64,000 bases of DNA from Erythrobacter ani (lineage in GTDB: Bacteria > Pseudomonadota > Alphaproteobacteria > Sphingomonadales > Sphingomonadaceae): NCBI RefSeq assembly GCF_019204025.1, contig NZ_JAGSPB010000001.1:1302001-1366000 (forward strand). The letters run 5' to 3'. How positions within the stretch are numbered: position 1 is the stretch's first letter; each line of letters starts with the position of its first letter. A program made the translations under genes and the position numbers. Shown here one piece after another: positions 44,425 through 54,036 of this stretch. The notes below the pieces were generated by a model that made no database searches, was not told the DNA's origin, and worked only from the letters and a program-made list of their open reading frames with translations.

Positions 44425-46032
44425 ATGCTCTCCCAGCTCCAGAAAATGGTTGCGTTCGCAAGAGCGCGCCCCGGTCTCAGTGCGATTGCGCTGGGGCTTG
44501 TCGCGGCGTGCGGATATCCGCCCCTGCACGCGTGGTGGATCGCGCTGCCTGCGCTTGCCGCGTTCGCCGCGCTCTTGTGGGAGGCACAAAGCTGGAAATC
44601 GGCGGCGCGGCTGGGCTGGTTGTTCAGCTGGGCCCACCTGACGCTCGCCAATAACTGGATCGCGACCGCGTTCACCTATCAGGCGAAAATGCCGGAATTT
44701 CTCGGCTGGATCGCCGTTCCTCTCCTTTGCATATACCTTGCGGTCTATCCCGCGCTGGCTGCTGTGGCTGCCCACCTGCTGGCCCGAAAAGCCGACCCCT
44801 TTGCATTCGGGCTGGTTCTTGCTGGTGCATGGATCATCACTGAGTGGCTGCGCGGCTGGGCGCTCACCGGCTATCCTTGGCCGCCTCTTGGCCTCATGCT
44901 TCTGGGTGATTGGGATAGCGCCGGGATCGCCGCGGCCCTCCCATGGCTTGGCACCTACGCTCTGTCTGGAATTGCAATTCTTATTGGTGGGATCATTTTC
45001 TGGGCGGTCAAAACGCGCCGCTGGTGGCTCGGCGCTGGCACCGGGTTGGCCGTTATGATTGCAATGATTTTGCCGATTGGTGCAGATCAGCCAGCCACGG
45101 GCGGCGTAAGCTATACTCTCGTGCAGCCGCTACTCACACAGGACGAGATAGACGATCCGACCAAATTCGAAGAGCAATTTGAGCGGATCACGCGGTTGAC
45201 AGTGCCGGGCCGGGAACGATCACGCGTTGTCCTTTGGCCCGAGAGCGCTGTGCCTGATTACCTCGAAGACGGCTATCCGCAGCGATACTACAAGAGGATG
45301 ACTGCTGGCGGCGATCCGGTCTTCGCCCGGAACCGGATGGCGACAATCGCTGGGCCGCAGTCCACTTTGCTGACTGGAGCCGTGAATCTCGATTTCACGG
45401 AAAAATTCGGGATCAAGCGGGTCGAGAGCGCACGAAATTCGGTGCTGGCGATCAATGCCGAAGGCGAAATCACTGGGCACTACGCGAAGGCGCATCTGGT
45501 GCCTTACGGCGAATATCTACCCATGAGGCCCTTGCTTGAACCGCTCGGACTGTCTCGGCTTGTGGCGGGATCGATCGACTACGATCCGGGGCCCGGACCA
45601 GGCACGATCGATCTTGGAGTTCACGGGAAGGTAGGCGTTCAGATCTGCTACGAGATCGTGTTTTCGGGCGAGGTGGTCGATCAGTCAAACCGGCCCGATT
45701 ACATATTCAATCCTTCGAACGATGGTTGGTTTGGCTGGTGGGGGCCGCCGCAGCATCTGGCGCAGGCGCGCCTGCGTGCCATCGAGGAAGGCTTGCCGGT
45801 TCTCCGCTCGACCACAACCGGGATCAGCGCGGTGATCGATGCGAGCGGTGTCGTGCGTAAATCGATCGGTCGCGGCGAGGCAGACGCTGTTAGCGGCGTC
45901 ATACCTCCCGCGAAAGCGCCGACCCCTTTTTCGCGCTGGGGTAATTCCCTTGCGCTCGCATGGGGTGCCTTGCTGATATTGCTGGGATTGGCAGGCCCGA
46001 GAATGCTTGCGCTGCGCCGCCAGCCCGGCTAG
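44425..46032 (+). CDS. lnt: Apolipoprotein N-acyltransferase
   Basis: Adds the third acyl chain to lipoproteins in the inner membrane. 535 residues: about eight membrane helices, then a nitrilase-like domain with the catalytic triad region, glutamate in VVLWPESAVPDYL, lysine in YAKAHLVPYGEYLP and cysteine in GVQICYEIVF. ATG 44425 is used; TTG 44416 is in frame just before. Substrates in this window include SodC, the family 5 binding protein and the lipoprotein at 58256. Confidence 0.94.
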   Translation: MLSQLQKMVAFARARPGLSAIALGLVAACGYPPLHAWWIALPALAAFAALLWEAQSWKSAARLGWLFSWAHLTLANNWIATAFTYQAKMPEFLGWIAVPLLCIYLAVYPALAAVAAHLLARKADPFAFGLVLAGAWIITEWLRGWALTGYPWPPLGLMLLGDWDSAGIAAALPWLGTYALSGIAILIGGIIFWAVKTRRWWLGAGTGLAVMIAMILPIGADQPATGGVSYTLVQPLLTQDEIDDPTKFEEQFERITRLTVPGRERSRVVLWPESAVPDYLEDGYPQRYYKRMTAGGDPVFARNRMATIAGPQSTLLTGAVNLDFTEKFGIKRVESARNSVLAINAEGEITGHYAKAHLVPYGEYLPMRPLLEPLGLSRLVAGSIDYDPGPGPGTIDLGVHGKVGVQICYEIVFSGEVVDQSNRPDYIFNPSNDGWFGWWGPPQHLAQARLRAIEEGLPVLRSTTTGISAVIDASGVVRKSIGRGEADAVSGVIPPAKAPTPFSRWGNSLALAWGALLILLGLAGPRMLALRRQPG

Positions 46033-46046
46033 GCATCGCGCAACAC

Positions 46047-46074
46047 ATAAAGGTTTCCTTATATCTGCATAAGG
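46047..46074 (+). promoter_or_regulatory. Palindromic operator candidate before metK
   Basis: Three related half-sites: ATAAAGG (46047), CCTTAT (46057) and ATAAGG (46069). CCTTAT-N6-ATAAGG is a perfect inverted repeat and AAGG-TTT-CCTT is another. They lie 38-65 nt before the metK ATG, where a repressor could act. SahR or another ArsR-type regulator of the SAM cycle is a possible owner; no regulator gene is in the window. Confidence 0.5.
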
Positions 46075-46111
46075 GGCCGCGAGCCGACATCGAGATTTAC
46101 CGGGAGTGCCC

Positions 46112-47359
46112 ATGCGCCGCGATTTTCTATTCACCTCCGAAAGCGTTTCAGAAGGTCACCCGGACAAGGTTTCCGATCAAATTTCCGACGCCATCGTCGA
46201 CCTCATGCTAGCAAAGGATCCGGAAGCGCGCGTTGCTTGCGAAACCATGACCACGACCCAGCGCGTGATCCTGTCGGGGGAGATTCGCTGTGCGCCGATG
46301 TACGATGAAGATAACGAGGATTGGGCCGTCAATGGAGGCTGGGCTCCCGGCGCAAAGGAAGAAATCGAACAGGCCGTTCGCAGCACCGTCCGCGATATTG
46401 GCTATGAGCAGGACGGCTTCCACTGGAAGACGCTGACATTCGAAAACCATCTGCACGGTCAGTCCGCCCATATCGCGCAGGGCGTCGATGCTGGCGAGGA
46501 TGGCTCCAACAAGGATGAAGGCGCGGGCGACCAGGGCATCATGTTCGGTTTTGCGTGCAACGAGACACCCGATCTCATGCCGGCACCGATTGATTACAGC
46601 CACAAGATTCTCGAAAGGCTCGCAGCCGACCGCCACTCGGGCGCAGCGCCTTTCCTCGAACCCGATGCGAAGAGCCAGGTTACGCTGCGTTACAAGGACG
46701 GAAAGCCGGTCGCTTGCACCGCGATCGTCGTCAGCACTCAGCATGCCGAGGGATACGACGAGGGCGATAAGGAAGCGGAGCTCAAATCCTACGTCAAAGG
46801 CGTCGTGACGGATATCCTCCCCGCTGGCTTCATTTCGGGCGAAACCCAGTGGCACATCAACCCCACGGGCAGTTTCGTGATCGGCGGTCCCGACGGGGAC
46901 GCCGGACTGACCGGACGCAAGATCATCGTCGATACCTATGGCGGAGCAAGCCCGCATGGCGGCGGTGCCTTTAGCGGTAAAGACCCGACCAAAGTTGATC
47001 GCAGCGCGGCCTATATCACCCGCTACCTCGCCAAGAATGTGGTCGCCGCTGGCATCGCAGACCGTTGCACGATCCAGATTGCCTATGCCATCGGTGTATC
47101 GGAACCATTGTCGCTTTACGTCGACACCCACGGCACCTGCGCCGGCGGCGCCGACGATGCGGCCATCGAAGATGCGATCAAATCGATCACCAAGCTCGGC
47201 GGCCTGACTCCGCGCGCCATCCGGACGCATCTTGGCCTCAACAAGCCCATCTACCGCAAGAGCGCCGCATACGGGCACTTCGGCCGTACCGCCGATGGTG
47301 ATTTCTTCCCGTGGGAGAAAACGGATTTGGTCGATGACCTGAAGGCAGCGCTCGCCTGA
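46112..47359 (+). CDS. metK: S-adenosylmethionine synthetase
   Basis: Makes SAM from methionine and ATP. 415 residues with [16 protein letters not shown] at the N-terminus, [16 protein letters not shown], the P-loop-like [18 protein letters not shown] and closing [17 protein letters not shown] is 5 nt before ATG 46112; an in-frame GTG at 46106 is weaker. Possible palindromic regulation lies in the leader. The 79-nt leader is too short and does not match known SAM riboswitch cores. Confidence 0.97.
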   Translation: MRRDFLFTSESVSEGHPDKVSDQISDAIVDLMLAKDPEARVACETMTTTQRVILSGEIRCAPMYDEDNEDWAVNGGWAPGAKEEIEQAVRSTVRDIGYEQDGFHWKTLTFENHLHGQSAHIAQGVDAGEDGSNKDEGAGDQGIMFGFACNETPDLMPAPIDYSHKILERLAADRHSGAAPFLEPDAKSQVTLRYKDGKPVACTAIVVSTQHAEGYDEGDKEAELKSYVKGVVTDILPAGFISGETQWHINPTGSFVIGGPDGDAGLTGRKIIVDTYGGASPHGGGAFSGKDPTKVDRSAAYITRYLAKNVVAAGIADRCTIQIAYAIGVSEPLSLYVDTHGTCAGGADDAAIEDAIKSITKLGGLTPRAIRTHLGLNKPIYRKSAAYGHFGRTADGDFFPWEKTDLVDDLKAALA

Positions 47360-47378
47360 TCTGATAAACGCGCTGCCC

Positions 47379-48572
47379 ATGGGAGTGCCCACACCCAGCA
47401 CGCACCGCGTCATCGAGCTGGATGCGCTGCGCGGTCTCGCCGTGATCGGCATCGTCTGGATGAACGTTTACGCGTTCGCCCTCCCGCATCAGGCATACCA
47501 CAACCCGGTTGTGTACGGCGCAGAGCATGCGGCGGACCGCCTGATCTGGGCTGTCAGTTTCGTCTTCATCGAAGACAAGTTCCGAACGCTCTTTGCTATG
47601 ATGTTCGGGGCGGGCTGCCTGATCCTGCTGGAGCGGGAGGCGGCGCGTCCCGTGCGGAAACACTATGCCCGGATGGTGATATTGGTCGCGATCGGGATCG
47701 CACATTCTGTTTTGCTGGCAAATAACGACATCCTGCGCGGCTATGCGATTGCAGGACTGGCGCTGCCATTCTTCGTGCAGCTATCGCACCGCGCGCTCTA
47801 TGCCGTCGCAATCGGATTTGTCGGCGTCCATGTGGGTGGCGGCATCGTGGTGTTCGGCAGCAGCGTCCTCGATTTCTACGCTGGCCGCATGGGGACCGAT
47901 GCTTCTCTATTCGCCGAGCGCAACTTCGGTGCTGACGAACCCGCCGTCCGCCACGCTCTGCAATTGGGGAGCGAAAATTTCCACGGGAGGATCACGCGGC
48001 GCTCGGCCGATATCTTATCCCAGCTGAGGGAGGTTGCAGGCTCTGTCCCGATAAGCCTGGCTGGGATGACACTTGGCATGGCGCTTTGGAAAGACAGGAT
48101 GCTGGCGCGGGAATGGCGCACTTTCAGAATGCAGCGGCTCGCTGCGATCAGTGCAGCGCTGTCCCTCCCCGTGCTCCTGTTGCTCGCTTGGTGGATGGCA
48201 GATAACGGATTTCCGGGCGCTCTCGTCGGGGCATCTGCGCTCGTCCTGTCCGCGCCTTTCGATACGCTTCTTGCGCTCGCATACGCGGCACTGGCGATGG
48301 CGTTTTTCAGCGCTTCGGGGAGGCTTACCAGTCAGCTCGCCTGTGTTGGCCGGCTCTCACTGACCAATTACCTCATGACGAGTGTGATCCTGGCCGCACT
48401 CTTTGCGAGTTGGGGGTTCGGCCTGTTCGGCGAGGTTTCGCGGTCTCAGGCATTCGCGCTCAGCTTTGTACCGATCGCCGCGATATCGCTGTGGTCGCCG
48501 TTCTGGCTGAAGCATTTTGGCCATGGACCGTTCGAACGAGTCTGGCGCCTTAGTGCCCGGTTGCTGTCCTAA
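47379..48572 (+). CDS. DUF418 membrane protein
   Basis: 397 residues, about ten membrane helices. The N-terminal RVIELDALRGLAVIGIVWMNV is the DUF418 hallmark, with GRLSLTNYLMTSVI and FGHGPFERVWR near the end, also typical. Such proteins are inner-membrane, of unknown activity, distantly related to acyltransferase-3 type membrane proteins. It lies 19 nt after metK. The last 4 nt overlap the stop of the CaiB gene on the other strand. Confidence 0.85.
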   Translation: MGVPTPSTHRVIELDALRGLAVIGIVWMNVYAFALPHQAYHNPVVYGAEHAADRLIWAVSFVFIEDKFRTLFAMMFGAGCLILLEREAARPVRKHYARMVILVAIGIAHSVLLANNDILRGYAIAGLALPFFVQLSHRALYAVAIGFVGVHVGGGIVVFGSSVLDFYAGRMGTDASLFAERNFGADEPAVRHALQLGSENFHGRITRRSADILSQLREVAGSVPISLAGMTLGMALWKDRMLAREWRTFRMQRLAAISAALSLPVLLLLAWWMADNGFPGALVGASALVLSAPFDTLLALAYAALAMAFFSASGRLTSQLACVGRLSLTNYLMTSVILAALFASWGFGLFGEVSRSQAFALSFVPIAAISLWSPFWLKHFGHGPFERVWRLSARLLS

Positions 48573-49720
48573 TCATCCTCGCCCTGGATCGGCGACGGTC
48601 GGTCCAGCGCCAGCTCGGCATCGGAGAACGTGAAGGGCGACCGCACGCCGGGCATCCCGCCGATATCCACGCGCAGCCCGCGCGCGATGACCTGCGGATC
48701 GGAAAAAACCTCGTCCAATTGGTTGATCGGTCCGGCAGGAACGCCTCTGGCTTTGCATTTGGCCAGCAGTTCGGCCTTGGTCCATTTTCCAGTCGCCATA
48801 GCGATTTCGGCATCGAGAGCTGCGGCATTGATCGTGCGATCGCCATTGCGCGCGAAACGCGCATCGTCGGCCAGCTCGGCAATCCCCAAAAGTTCGGCAA
48901 GCTTCCTGAACAGGCCATCATTCGCAGGCGCGAGGATCACGTGCCCGTCGCTGACCGGAAAGACCCCGTAAGGGGCAACCTGGGCGTGCGCGTTGCCCAT
49001 GCGCGGTGGATTGTCTCCTGTGGTCAGATAATACGTCGCCTGATTGGCGAGGAGTGCCACCGAACAATCGAGCAAACTCATATCGACCTGCTGCCCGGTG
49101 CCCGTTCGTCCGCGCTGGATCAGAGCGGCCTGGATGCCATTCGCCGCGTACACCCCGGTCGAAAGATCCGAAATCGAAATGCCCATTTTCATCGGATCGC
49201 CATCGGGCTCACCGGTAACGGACATAAAGCCGCTCATCCCCTGGATCACGAAATCGTATCCAGCCTCGCTCGCTCGGGGTCCGGTGTGGCCGAAGCCTGT
49301 GATCGAACAATAGACAAGGCCGGGATTGCCCGCCTTCAGCGACGGGTAATCGAGTGCGAACTTCGCTAGGCTGCCGGTCTTGAAATTCTCGATGAGCACA
49401 TCGGCAGAGGCGCTCAGTTCGCGCACTCGCGCAAGATCGGCCTCATCGCGAAAGTCCGCTACGATCGAGCGCTTCCCGCGATTGCATGCGTGATAATAGG
49501 CGGCTTCTCGCTGGATGTTGCCGTGTGCATCGGCGCGTTCCACCCATGGCGGACCCCACTGACGTGTGCCGTCCCCTTCGGGGCTTTCGACCTTGATCAC
49601 ATCCGCGCCGAGATCGGCCAGAATCTGGCCGGCCCATGGCCCGGCTAGCACACGCGCCAGTTCGAGCACTCTTATTCCGGCAAGCGGTGCCTTCGGATTT
49701 CGGGGCGTTTCCAGCCACAT
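48569..49720 (-). CDS. CaiB/BaiF family CoA-transferase
   Basis: 383 residues of the family III CoA transferases. The N-terminal GIRVLELARVLAGPWAGQILADLGADVIKVE is diagnostic; YCSITGFGHTGP and the QGMSGFMSVTG segment follow, and the catalytic aspartate is in VDMSLLDCSVALLAN. Moves CoA between carboxylic acids; the acids are unknown. It lies 4 nt after scoB, so it belongs to the same minus-strand operon. Confidence 0.93.
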   Translation of the reverse strand: MWLETPRNPKAPLAGIRVLELARVLAGPWAGQILADLGADVIKVESPEGDGTRQWGPPWVERADAHGNIQREAAYYHACNRGKRSIVADFRDEADLARVRELSASADVLIENFKTGSLAKFALDYPSLKAGNPGLVYCSITGFGHTGPRASEAGYDFVIQGMSGFMSVTGEPDGDPMKMGISISDLSTGVYAANGIQAALIQRGRTGTGQQVDMSLLDCSVALLANQATYYLTTGDNPPRMGNAHAQVAPYGVFPVSDGHVILAPANDGLFRKLAELLGIAELADDARFARNGDRTINAAALDAEIAMATGKWTKAELLAKCKARGVPAGPINQLDEVFSDPQVIARGLRVDIGGMPGVRSPFTFSDAELALDRPSPIQGEDD

Positions 49721-49723
49721 GGA

Positions 49724-50389
49724 TCAGGCTGTCTCAAGCGCCACTTCGTATTGAGCAGTCGTCTTTTCCGCTACCTCTTCGGCCGAAACGCCGGGAGCCA
49801 GTTCGATCAGACGAAATGGCGTTCCCTTGTCAGAGCGATGAAACACGCCAAGGTTCGTGATGATCATGTCGACAACACCTGCCCCGGTAAGCGGGAGAGT
49901 GCATTCGGGAATGAATTTCGGACTGCCGTCTTTTGCGTTGTGATCCATCACGACGATGATTTTCTTCACGCCCGCGACGAGGTCCATCGCGCCTCCCATC
50001 CCCTTGATCATCTTGCCCGGAATCATCCAATTCGCGATGTCGCCGTTCTGCGCCACTTCCATCGCCCCCAGAACGGTGAGGTCGATATGGCCGCCGCGGA
50101 TCATGGAAAAGCTCGTCGCACTGTCGAAATAGGCGCTGTGCGGCAGCTCGCTTATCGTCTGCTTGCCCGCGTTGATCAGGTCCGGATCGACCTCGTCATC
50201 GTGGGGGAACGGCCCGATCCCCAGCATGCCGTTCTCGCTCTGCAGTGTGACCAGCATTCCTTCAGGAATGTGATTGGCCACAAGCGTGGGAATGCCGATG
50301 CCGAGATTGACGTAATAACCATCCTCCAGCTCTTTCGCTGCGCGGGCTGCCATTTGATCGCGGGACCAGCCCGGCGTTTCCTGTGTCAT
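49724..50389 (-). CDS. scoB: 3-oxoacid CoA-transferase subunit B
   Basis: Activates acetoacetate with CoA from succinyl-CoA. 221 residues with [16 protein letters not shown] and the catalytic glutamate in [24 protein letters not shown] and [19 protein letters not shown] 50389 is chosen; the frame continues to 50497 across the scoA stop without family sequence. Pairs with scoA 58 nt upstream. Confidence 0.95.
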   Translation of the reverse strand: MTQETPGWSRDQMAARAAKELEDGYYVNLGIGIPTLVANHIPEGMLVTLQSENGMLGIGPFPHDDEVDPDLINAGKQTISELPHSAYFDSATSFSMIRGGHIDLTVLGAMEVAQNGDIANWMIPGKMIKGMGGAMDLVAGVKKIIVVMDHNAKDGSPKFIPECTLPLTGAGVVDMIITNLGVFHRSDKGTPFRLIELAPGVSAEEVAEKTTAQYEVALETA

Positions 50390-50447
50390 TGAGAATGCTC
50401 TTCTTTGGTGTTGTTCGGCGAAATGAGTGTGCAGCCACTGTGGCAGG

Positions 50448-51170
50448 TCACGCCGACTCTCGCTCTCGCGTCGTGCGGAATTCGATCTTCTTGTCATAGG
50501 GCGCGCCGACGATCATCCGGTTCACGAAAACGCCCGGAAGATGGATTTCATCGGGGTTGAGCGCGCCCGCAGGCACCACCTCTTCAACTTCGACAACGCA
50601 TACCTTGCCGCATGTTGCAGCTGGCTGATTGAAGTTGCGAGCGGTCTTTCGGAATATCAGGTTGCCCGTTTCATCGGCTTTCCATGCTTTCACGATGGCC
50701 AGATCCGCGAAAATCCCATGTTCCAGGATGTAGGTCGACATGACGCCATCGGGATCTGTGAAATCCTTGTGCTCCTTGCCTTCCGCGACTTGGGTGCCAA
50801 CGCCTGTCTTAGTGTAAAAACCGGGGATCCCCGCGCCGCCAGCGCGCAGTCGCTCCGCCAGCGTTCCCTGCGGGCAGAACTCCACTTCGAGCTCGCCTGC
50901 CAGAAACTGTCGCTCAAATTCCTTGTTCTCGCCGACATAGGAAGAGATCATCTTCTTCACCTGGCGCGTGCGAAGGAGCTTGCCAATCCCTTCGTTGTCG
51001 ATGCCCGCATTGTTGCTGGCGAAAGTCAGCCCGTTTACGCCGCTGTCGCGTATCGCGTCGAGAAGCCGTTCGGGGATGCCGCACAGACCAAAGCCGCCCG
51101 CGGCAACGAGCATATTGTCTTGCAGCACACCCTCAAGCGCGCTGGCTGCATCTGGGAAAAGCTTACTCAT
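50448..51170 (-). CDS. scoA: 3-oxoacid CoA-transferase subunit A
   Basis: Partner of scoB. 240 residues with [54 protein letters not shown] and [17 protein letters not shown], normal for subunit A. First gene of the minus-strand operon scoA-scoB-CaiB. The operon allows use or recycling of acetoacetate, and with the hydroxyacyl-CoA dehydrogenase at 24729 points to PHB or ketone-body metabolism (inference). Confidence 0.95.
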   Translation of the reverse strand: MSKLFPDAASALEGVLQDNMLVAAGGFGLCGIPERLLDAIRDSGVNGLTFASNNAGIDNEGIGKLLRTRQVKKMISSYVGENKEFERQFLAGELEVEFCPQGTLAERLRAGGAGIPGFYTKTGVGTQVAEGKEHKDFTDPDGVMSTYILEHGIFADLAIVKAWKADETGNLIFRKTARNFNQPAATCGKVCVVEVEEVVPAGALNPDEIHLPGVFVNRMIVGAPYDKKIEFRTTRERESA

Positions 51171-51240
51171 TGAAAGACCTGCCCGGTTGGATTGGAGGAG
51201 GAGCTATCCGATCTGGATACCTGGAATACCACCCTGATTA

Positions 51241-51546
51241 ATAGGTGAAGCGCGCCGTGTCACGCGCCGGGTTTGGCGCGGGTTCAAGGCCCTTAAGTTG
51301 CTGCGATGCACAACGGGGCAACGACTCATATTTGTGCGAAAAGACCACGAATGCCCAAAAATGCGGCACATCATGTGCGCCAGACAGAAGCAATCCACCG
51401 ATACAGTGACTAAGGTTGCGCTGAACGCAACATAAAGTGCGGCCTTCGCACTTGCGAAATGGAAGCTGATCTCGCATACCCAATCGTGCCTTTCAGGCAT
51501 CCTCTCCCAAACTTTTCCAGCCCGGCCTCAGCGCCGGGCTTTTTTC
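51241..51546 (+). ncRNA. Candidate structured small RNA
   Basis: A chain of hairpins on the plus strand ending in an intrinsic terminator. Visible stems: CGCGCC-N6-GGCGCG (51263-51280), GCAC-N5-GTGC (51366-51378 area), GTTGCG-CTGAA-CGCAAC (51415-51431), AAGTGCG-GCCTT-CGCACTT (51435-51453), TGCCT-TTC-AGGCA (51487-51499) and the terminator. No plus-strand reading frame explains the terminator. It does not match the cores of 4.5S, tmRNA or RNase P RNA; 6S RNA is not excluded. The 5' end is a guess. Confidence 0.5.
51519..51546 (+). terminator. Strong plus-strand intrinsic terminator
   Basis: Perfect 8-bp stem AGCCCGGC / GCCGGGCT with a 6-nt loop, followed by TTTTTTC. There is no plus-strand coding gene for 3 kb upstream, which implies a non-coding transcript. 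Confidence 0.9.
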
Positions 51547-51712
51547 TGCCCTCATGCATCTGGGGCCGCCGAGTGGTACCCGCTTTCGCTTTGTAACAAT
51601 TTCCCGGTCTCTATCGAAACGATCATAGGCATGGCCGTTTGCAAAGGGCGGCGCCGCTGCCTAGCTAACAGGCAGCCCGACCGCCGAGTCGAACGATCGA
51701 GAGGATTTGTCC

Positions 51713-54019
51713 ATGGCCGATGCCGAAGCCGCCACTGCTACCCGAACTGCGCGACTTCAAGTCGCCGCTGCGAGGCAGGAGGAATCGGGACAGGGCATCG
51801 CGCGCATGCCGCGTTCGGCGTTCAAGGAACTCGGCATAACCGAAGGCGACGTTGTCGAAATCATCGGGAAGCGCGCGACCGCAGCCATCGCGACCGCCGC
51901 CTATGCCGAGGATGAGACGCTTGATGTCGTCCGGCTGGACGGCCTGCAACGAGGCAATGCCGAAGCAGGGTCGGGCGAGCATGTCGAGATCAAGGCAGCC
52001 GAGTCGCGACCGGCGACGCGTGTGGTCTTCGCGCCTGCCCAGCGTGAAATGCGGCTGCAGGGGCCGACGCAGGCGCTCAAACGAAATTTCTTCGGTAAAC
52101 CCTTGGTGGCAGGCGATCTGGTCGCGACGACCGGTCAGCAGCCAGTGCAAAATATGCCTTCCGATGTGCGGCAGTTACTGCGCGCTCCCGCTTACGCCCT
52201 GACGCAGATCCGTCTGTCAGTCGCCTCGACAAGCCCCAAGGGCATTGTCCACATCGACGAGAACACAGAGGTCGAACTGCGGACGGAATTCGAAGAGCCG
52301 CGCGACGCGCGCGCTGCCGTGAACTATGACGATGTCGGCGGCATGGAAGATACCATTCGGCAACTGCGCGAAATGGTGGAGCTGCCGCTGCGCTATCCCG
52401 AGTTGTTCACCCGGCTCGGGGTCGATCCGCCCAAGGGCGTTCTTCTCCATGGACCGCCCGGAACCGGCAAAACCCGGCTCGCGCAGGCAGTCGCCAATGA
52501 AAGCGATGCCGAATTTTTCACCATCAACGGGCCAGAAATTATGGGCTCGGGCTATGGCGAGAGCGAAAAGCGTCTGCGCGAGGTTTTCGAAGAGGCGACC
52601 CGCGCTGCGCCTGCAATCGTATTCATCGACGAGATCGATTCGATTGCGCCGAAGCGTACGCAAGTTCCGGGTGAGGCCGAGAAAAGGCTGGTGGCTCAGC
52701 TTCTGACACTGATGGACGGGCTGGAAGCGCGGGCGAACCTCGTCGTGATCGCGGCGACCAACCGGCCGGATGCCATCGACGAAGCGTTACGGCGTCCGGG
52801 CCGGTTCGACCGCGAGATCATTATCGGCGTGCCGGATCAAAGCGGACGCCGCGAAATCCTTGCCATTCATACGCGCGGCATGCCGCTCGAGGCGGCAGTC
52901 AAGCTCGATGAGCTTGCTCGGATCACTCATGGCTTTGTGGGTGCCGATATCGCCGCGCTTACCCGCGAGGCCGCGATTGACGCGGTCCGGCGGATCATGC
53001 CGCGTCTGGACCTTGATGAACGCACGATCCCGCAGGATGTACTTGAGGATCTGTGCGTCACTCGGGACGACTTCTTTTCCGCGCTCAAACGCATTCAACC
53101 ATCCGCAATGCGCGAAGTCATGGTGCAGGTTCCGAAGGTCAGCTGGGACGATATCGGCGGCGTGGGCGACGCGATCGACAAGCTGAAAGAGGGTATCGAG
53201 CTTCCGCTCAAGAATCCCGAGGCCTTCCGCCGGCTGGGAATTCGTCCCGCCAAGGGTTTCCTGCTCTACGGACCGCCGGGGACTGGGAAGACATTGCTGG
53301 CGAAAGCCACGGCGAAAGAGGCAGAGGCGAATTTCATCTCGATGAAAAGCTCCGATCTGCTCTCGAAATGGTACGGAGAGAGCGAACAACAGATTGCCCG
53401 CCTGTTCGCCCGGGCGCGCGCAGTTGCGCCATGCGTCATTTTCATCGACGAGATCGACAGTCTCGTGCCTGCACGTGGATCCGGCCAAGGCGAGCCGCAG
53501 GTGACAGGACGAGTGGTCAACACGATCCTCGCCGAAATGGATGGATTGGAAGAATTGCAATCGGTCGTCGTTGTCGGAGCAACCAACCGGCCGACATTGG
53601 TCGACCCCGCACTGCTTCGTCCGGGCCGGTTCGACGAACTGGTCTATGTCGGCACTCCGGATACCGAAGGCCGCGAGCACATTCTGAAAATCCACACATC
53701 CGACATGCCGCTCGGAAAAGATGTGGATCTGTCCGACGTCGCTGCGAAGACCGAGAGGTTCACAGGAGCCGACCTTGAAGATGTCGTCAGGCGAGCAGGA
53801 TTGGCGGCCTTGCGGCGGTTAGGGGGCGATGTGAACGAGGTTGCGGCCGAAGATTTCGCCGCGGCACTGGACGATTCGCGCGCGACCGTCACTTCGAGGA
53901 TGGAGGATGAATATCGCAAGATGCGCGGTGAGCTGAAGAAGCGCGCCGCTGAAGCTCATCCTATCGGGTTTTTTGCGCCGGATACGTTGGAGCCGACCAA
54001 GGCGAAGAAACACGATTAA
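51713..54019 (+). CDS. CDC48/p97-like AAA ATPase with two ATPase domains
   Basis: 768 residues built like archaeal VAT and eukaryotic p97. An N-terminal double-psi barrel type domain (about 11-195, [21 protein letters not shown]) is followed by D1 with Walker A GPPGTGKT (247-254) and Walker [13 protein letters not shown], then D2 with GPPGTGKT, pore-loop region [12 protein letters not shown] and [10 protein letters not shown]. Arginine fingers ([15 protein letters not shown]) are present in both. It unfolds proteins or remodels complexes; partners such as Ufd1 or a proteasome are not expected in this organism, so the job is open. ATG 51713 follows GAGAGGA. Confidence 0.93.
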   Translation: MADAEAATATRTARLQVAAARQEESGQGIARMPRSAFKELGITEGDVVEIIGKRATAAIATAAYAEDETLDVVRLDGLQRGNAEAGSGEHVEIKAAESRPATRVVFAPAQREMRLQGPTQALKRNFFGKPLVAGDLVATTGQQPVQNMPSDVRQLLRAPAYALTQIRLSVASTSPKGIVHIDENTEVELRTEFEEPRDARAAVNYDDVGGMEDTIRQLREMVELPLRYPELFTRLGVDPPKGVLLHGPPGTGKTRLAQAVANESDAEFFTINGPEIMGSGYGESEKRLREVFEEATRAAPAIVFIDEIDSIAPKRTQVPGEAEKRLVAQLLTLMDGLEARANLVVIAATNRPDAIDEALRRPGRFDREIIIGVPDQSGRREILAIHTRGMPLEAAVKLDELARITHGFVGADIAALTREAAIDAVRRIMPRLDLDERTIPQDVLEDLCVTRDDFFSALKRIQPSAMREVMVQVPKVSWDDIGGVGDAIDKLKEGIELPLKNPEAFRRLGIRPAKGFLLYGPPGTGKTLLAKATAKEAEANFISMKSSDLLSKWYGESEQQIARLFARARAVAPCVIFIDEIDSLVPARGSGQGEPQVTGRVVNTILAEMDGLEELQSVVVVGATNRPTLVDPALLRPGRFDELVYVGTPDTEGREHILKIHTSDMPLGKDVDLSDVAAKTERFTGADLEDVVRRAGLAALRRLGGDVNEVAAEDFAAALDDSRATVTSRMEDEYRKMRGELKKRAAEAHPIGFFAPDTLEPTKAKKHD

Positions 54020-54036
54020 AGCTGCGTAACCCCGGC

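Larger units (their letters stand above)
51171..51712. other. 542-nt region between scoA and the CDC48 gene
   Basis: Holds the promoter region for the minus-strand CoA-transferase operon, a plus-strand structured-RNA candidate (51241-51546, listed separately) and about 165 nt of leader for the ATPase gene, which ends with GAGAGGA before ATG 51713. Minus-strand frames of 81 and 98 codons lie here but have no family-like sequence. Confidence 0.6.

Noticed and set aside
46033..46111. SAM riboswitch ahead of metK
   Set aside because: The 79-nt leader shows palindromic operator-like repeats but none of the conserved cores I know for SAM-I, SAM-II or SAM/SAH classes.
46208..47452. 414-codon minus-strand frame opposite metK
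   Set aside because: metK has all signature motifs; the antisense sequence shows no domain and no ribosome binding site of note.
51204..51500. Minus-strand frames of 98 and 81 codons between scoA and CDC48
   Set aside because: No good start context, atypical composition, and the stretch has RNA-like hairpins and a terminator on the other strand.
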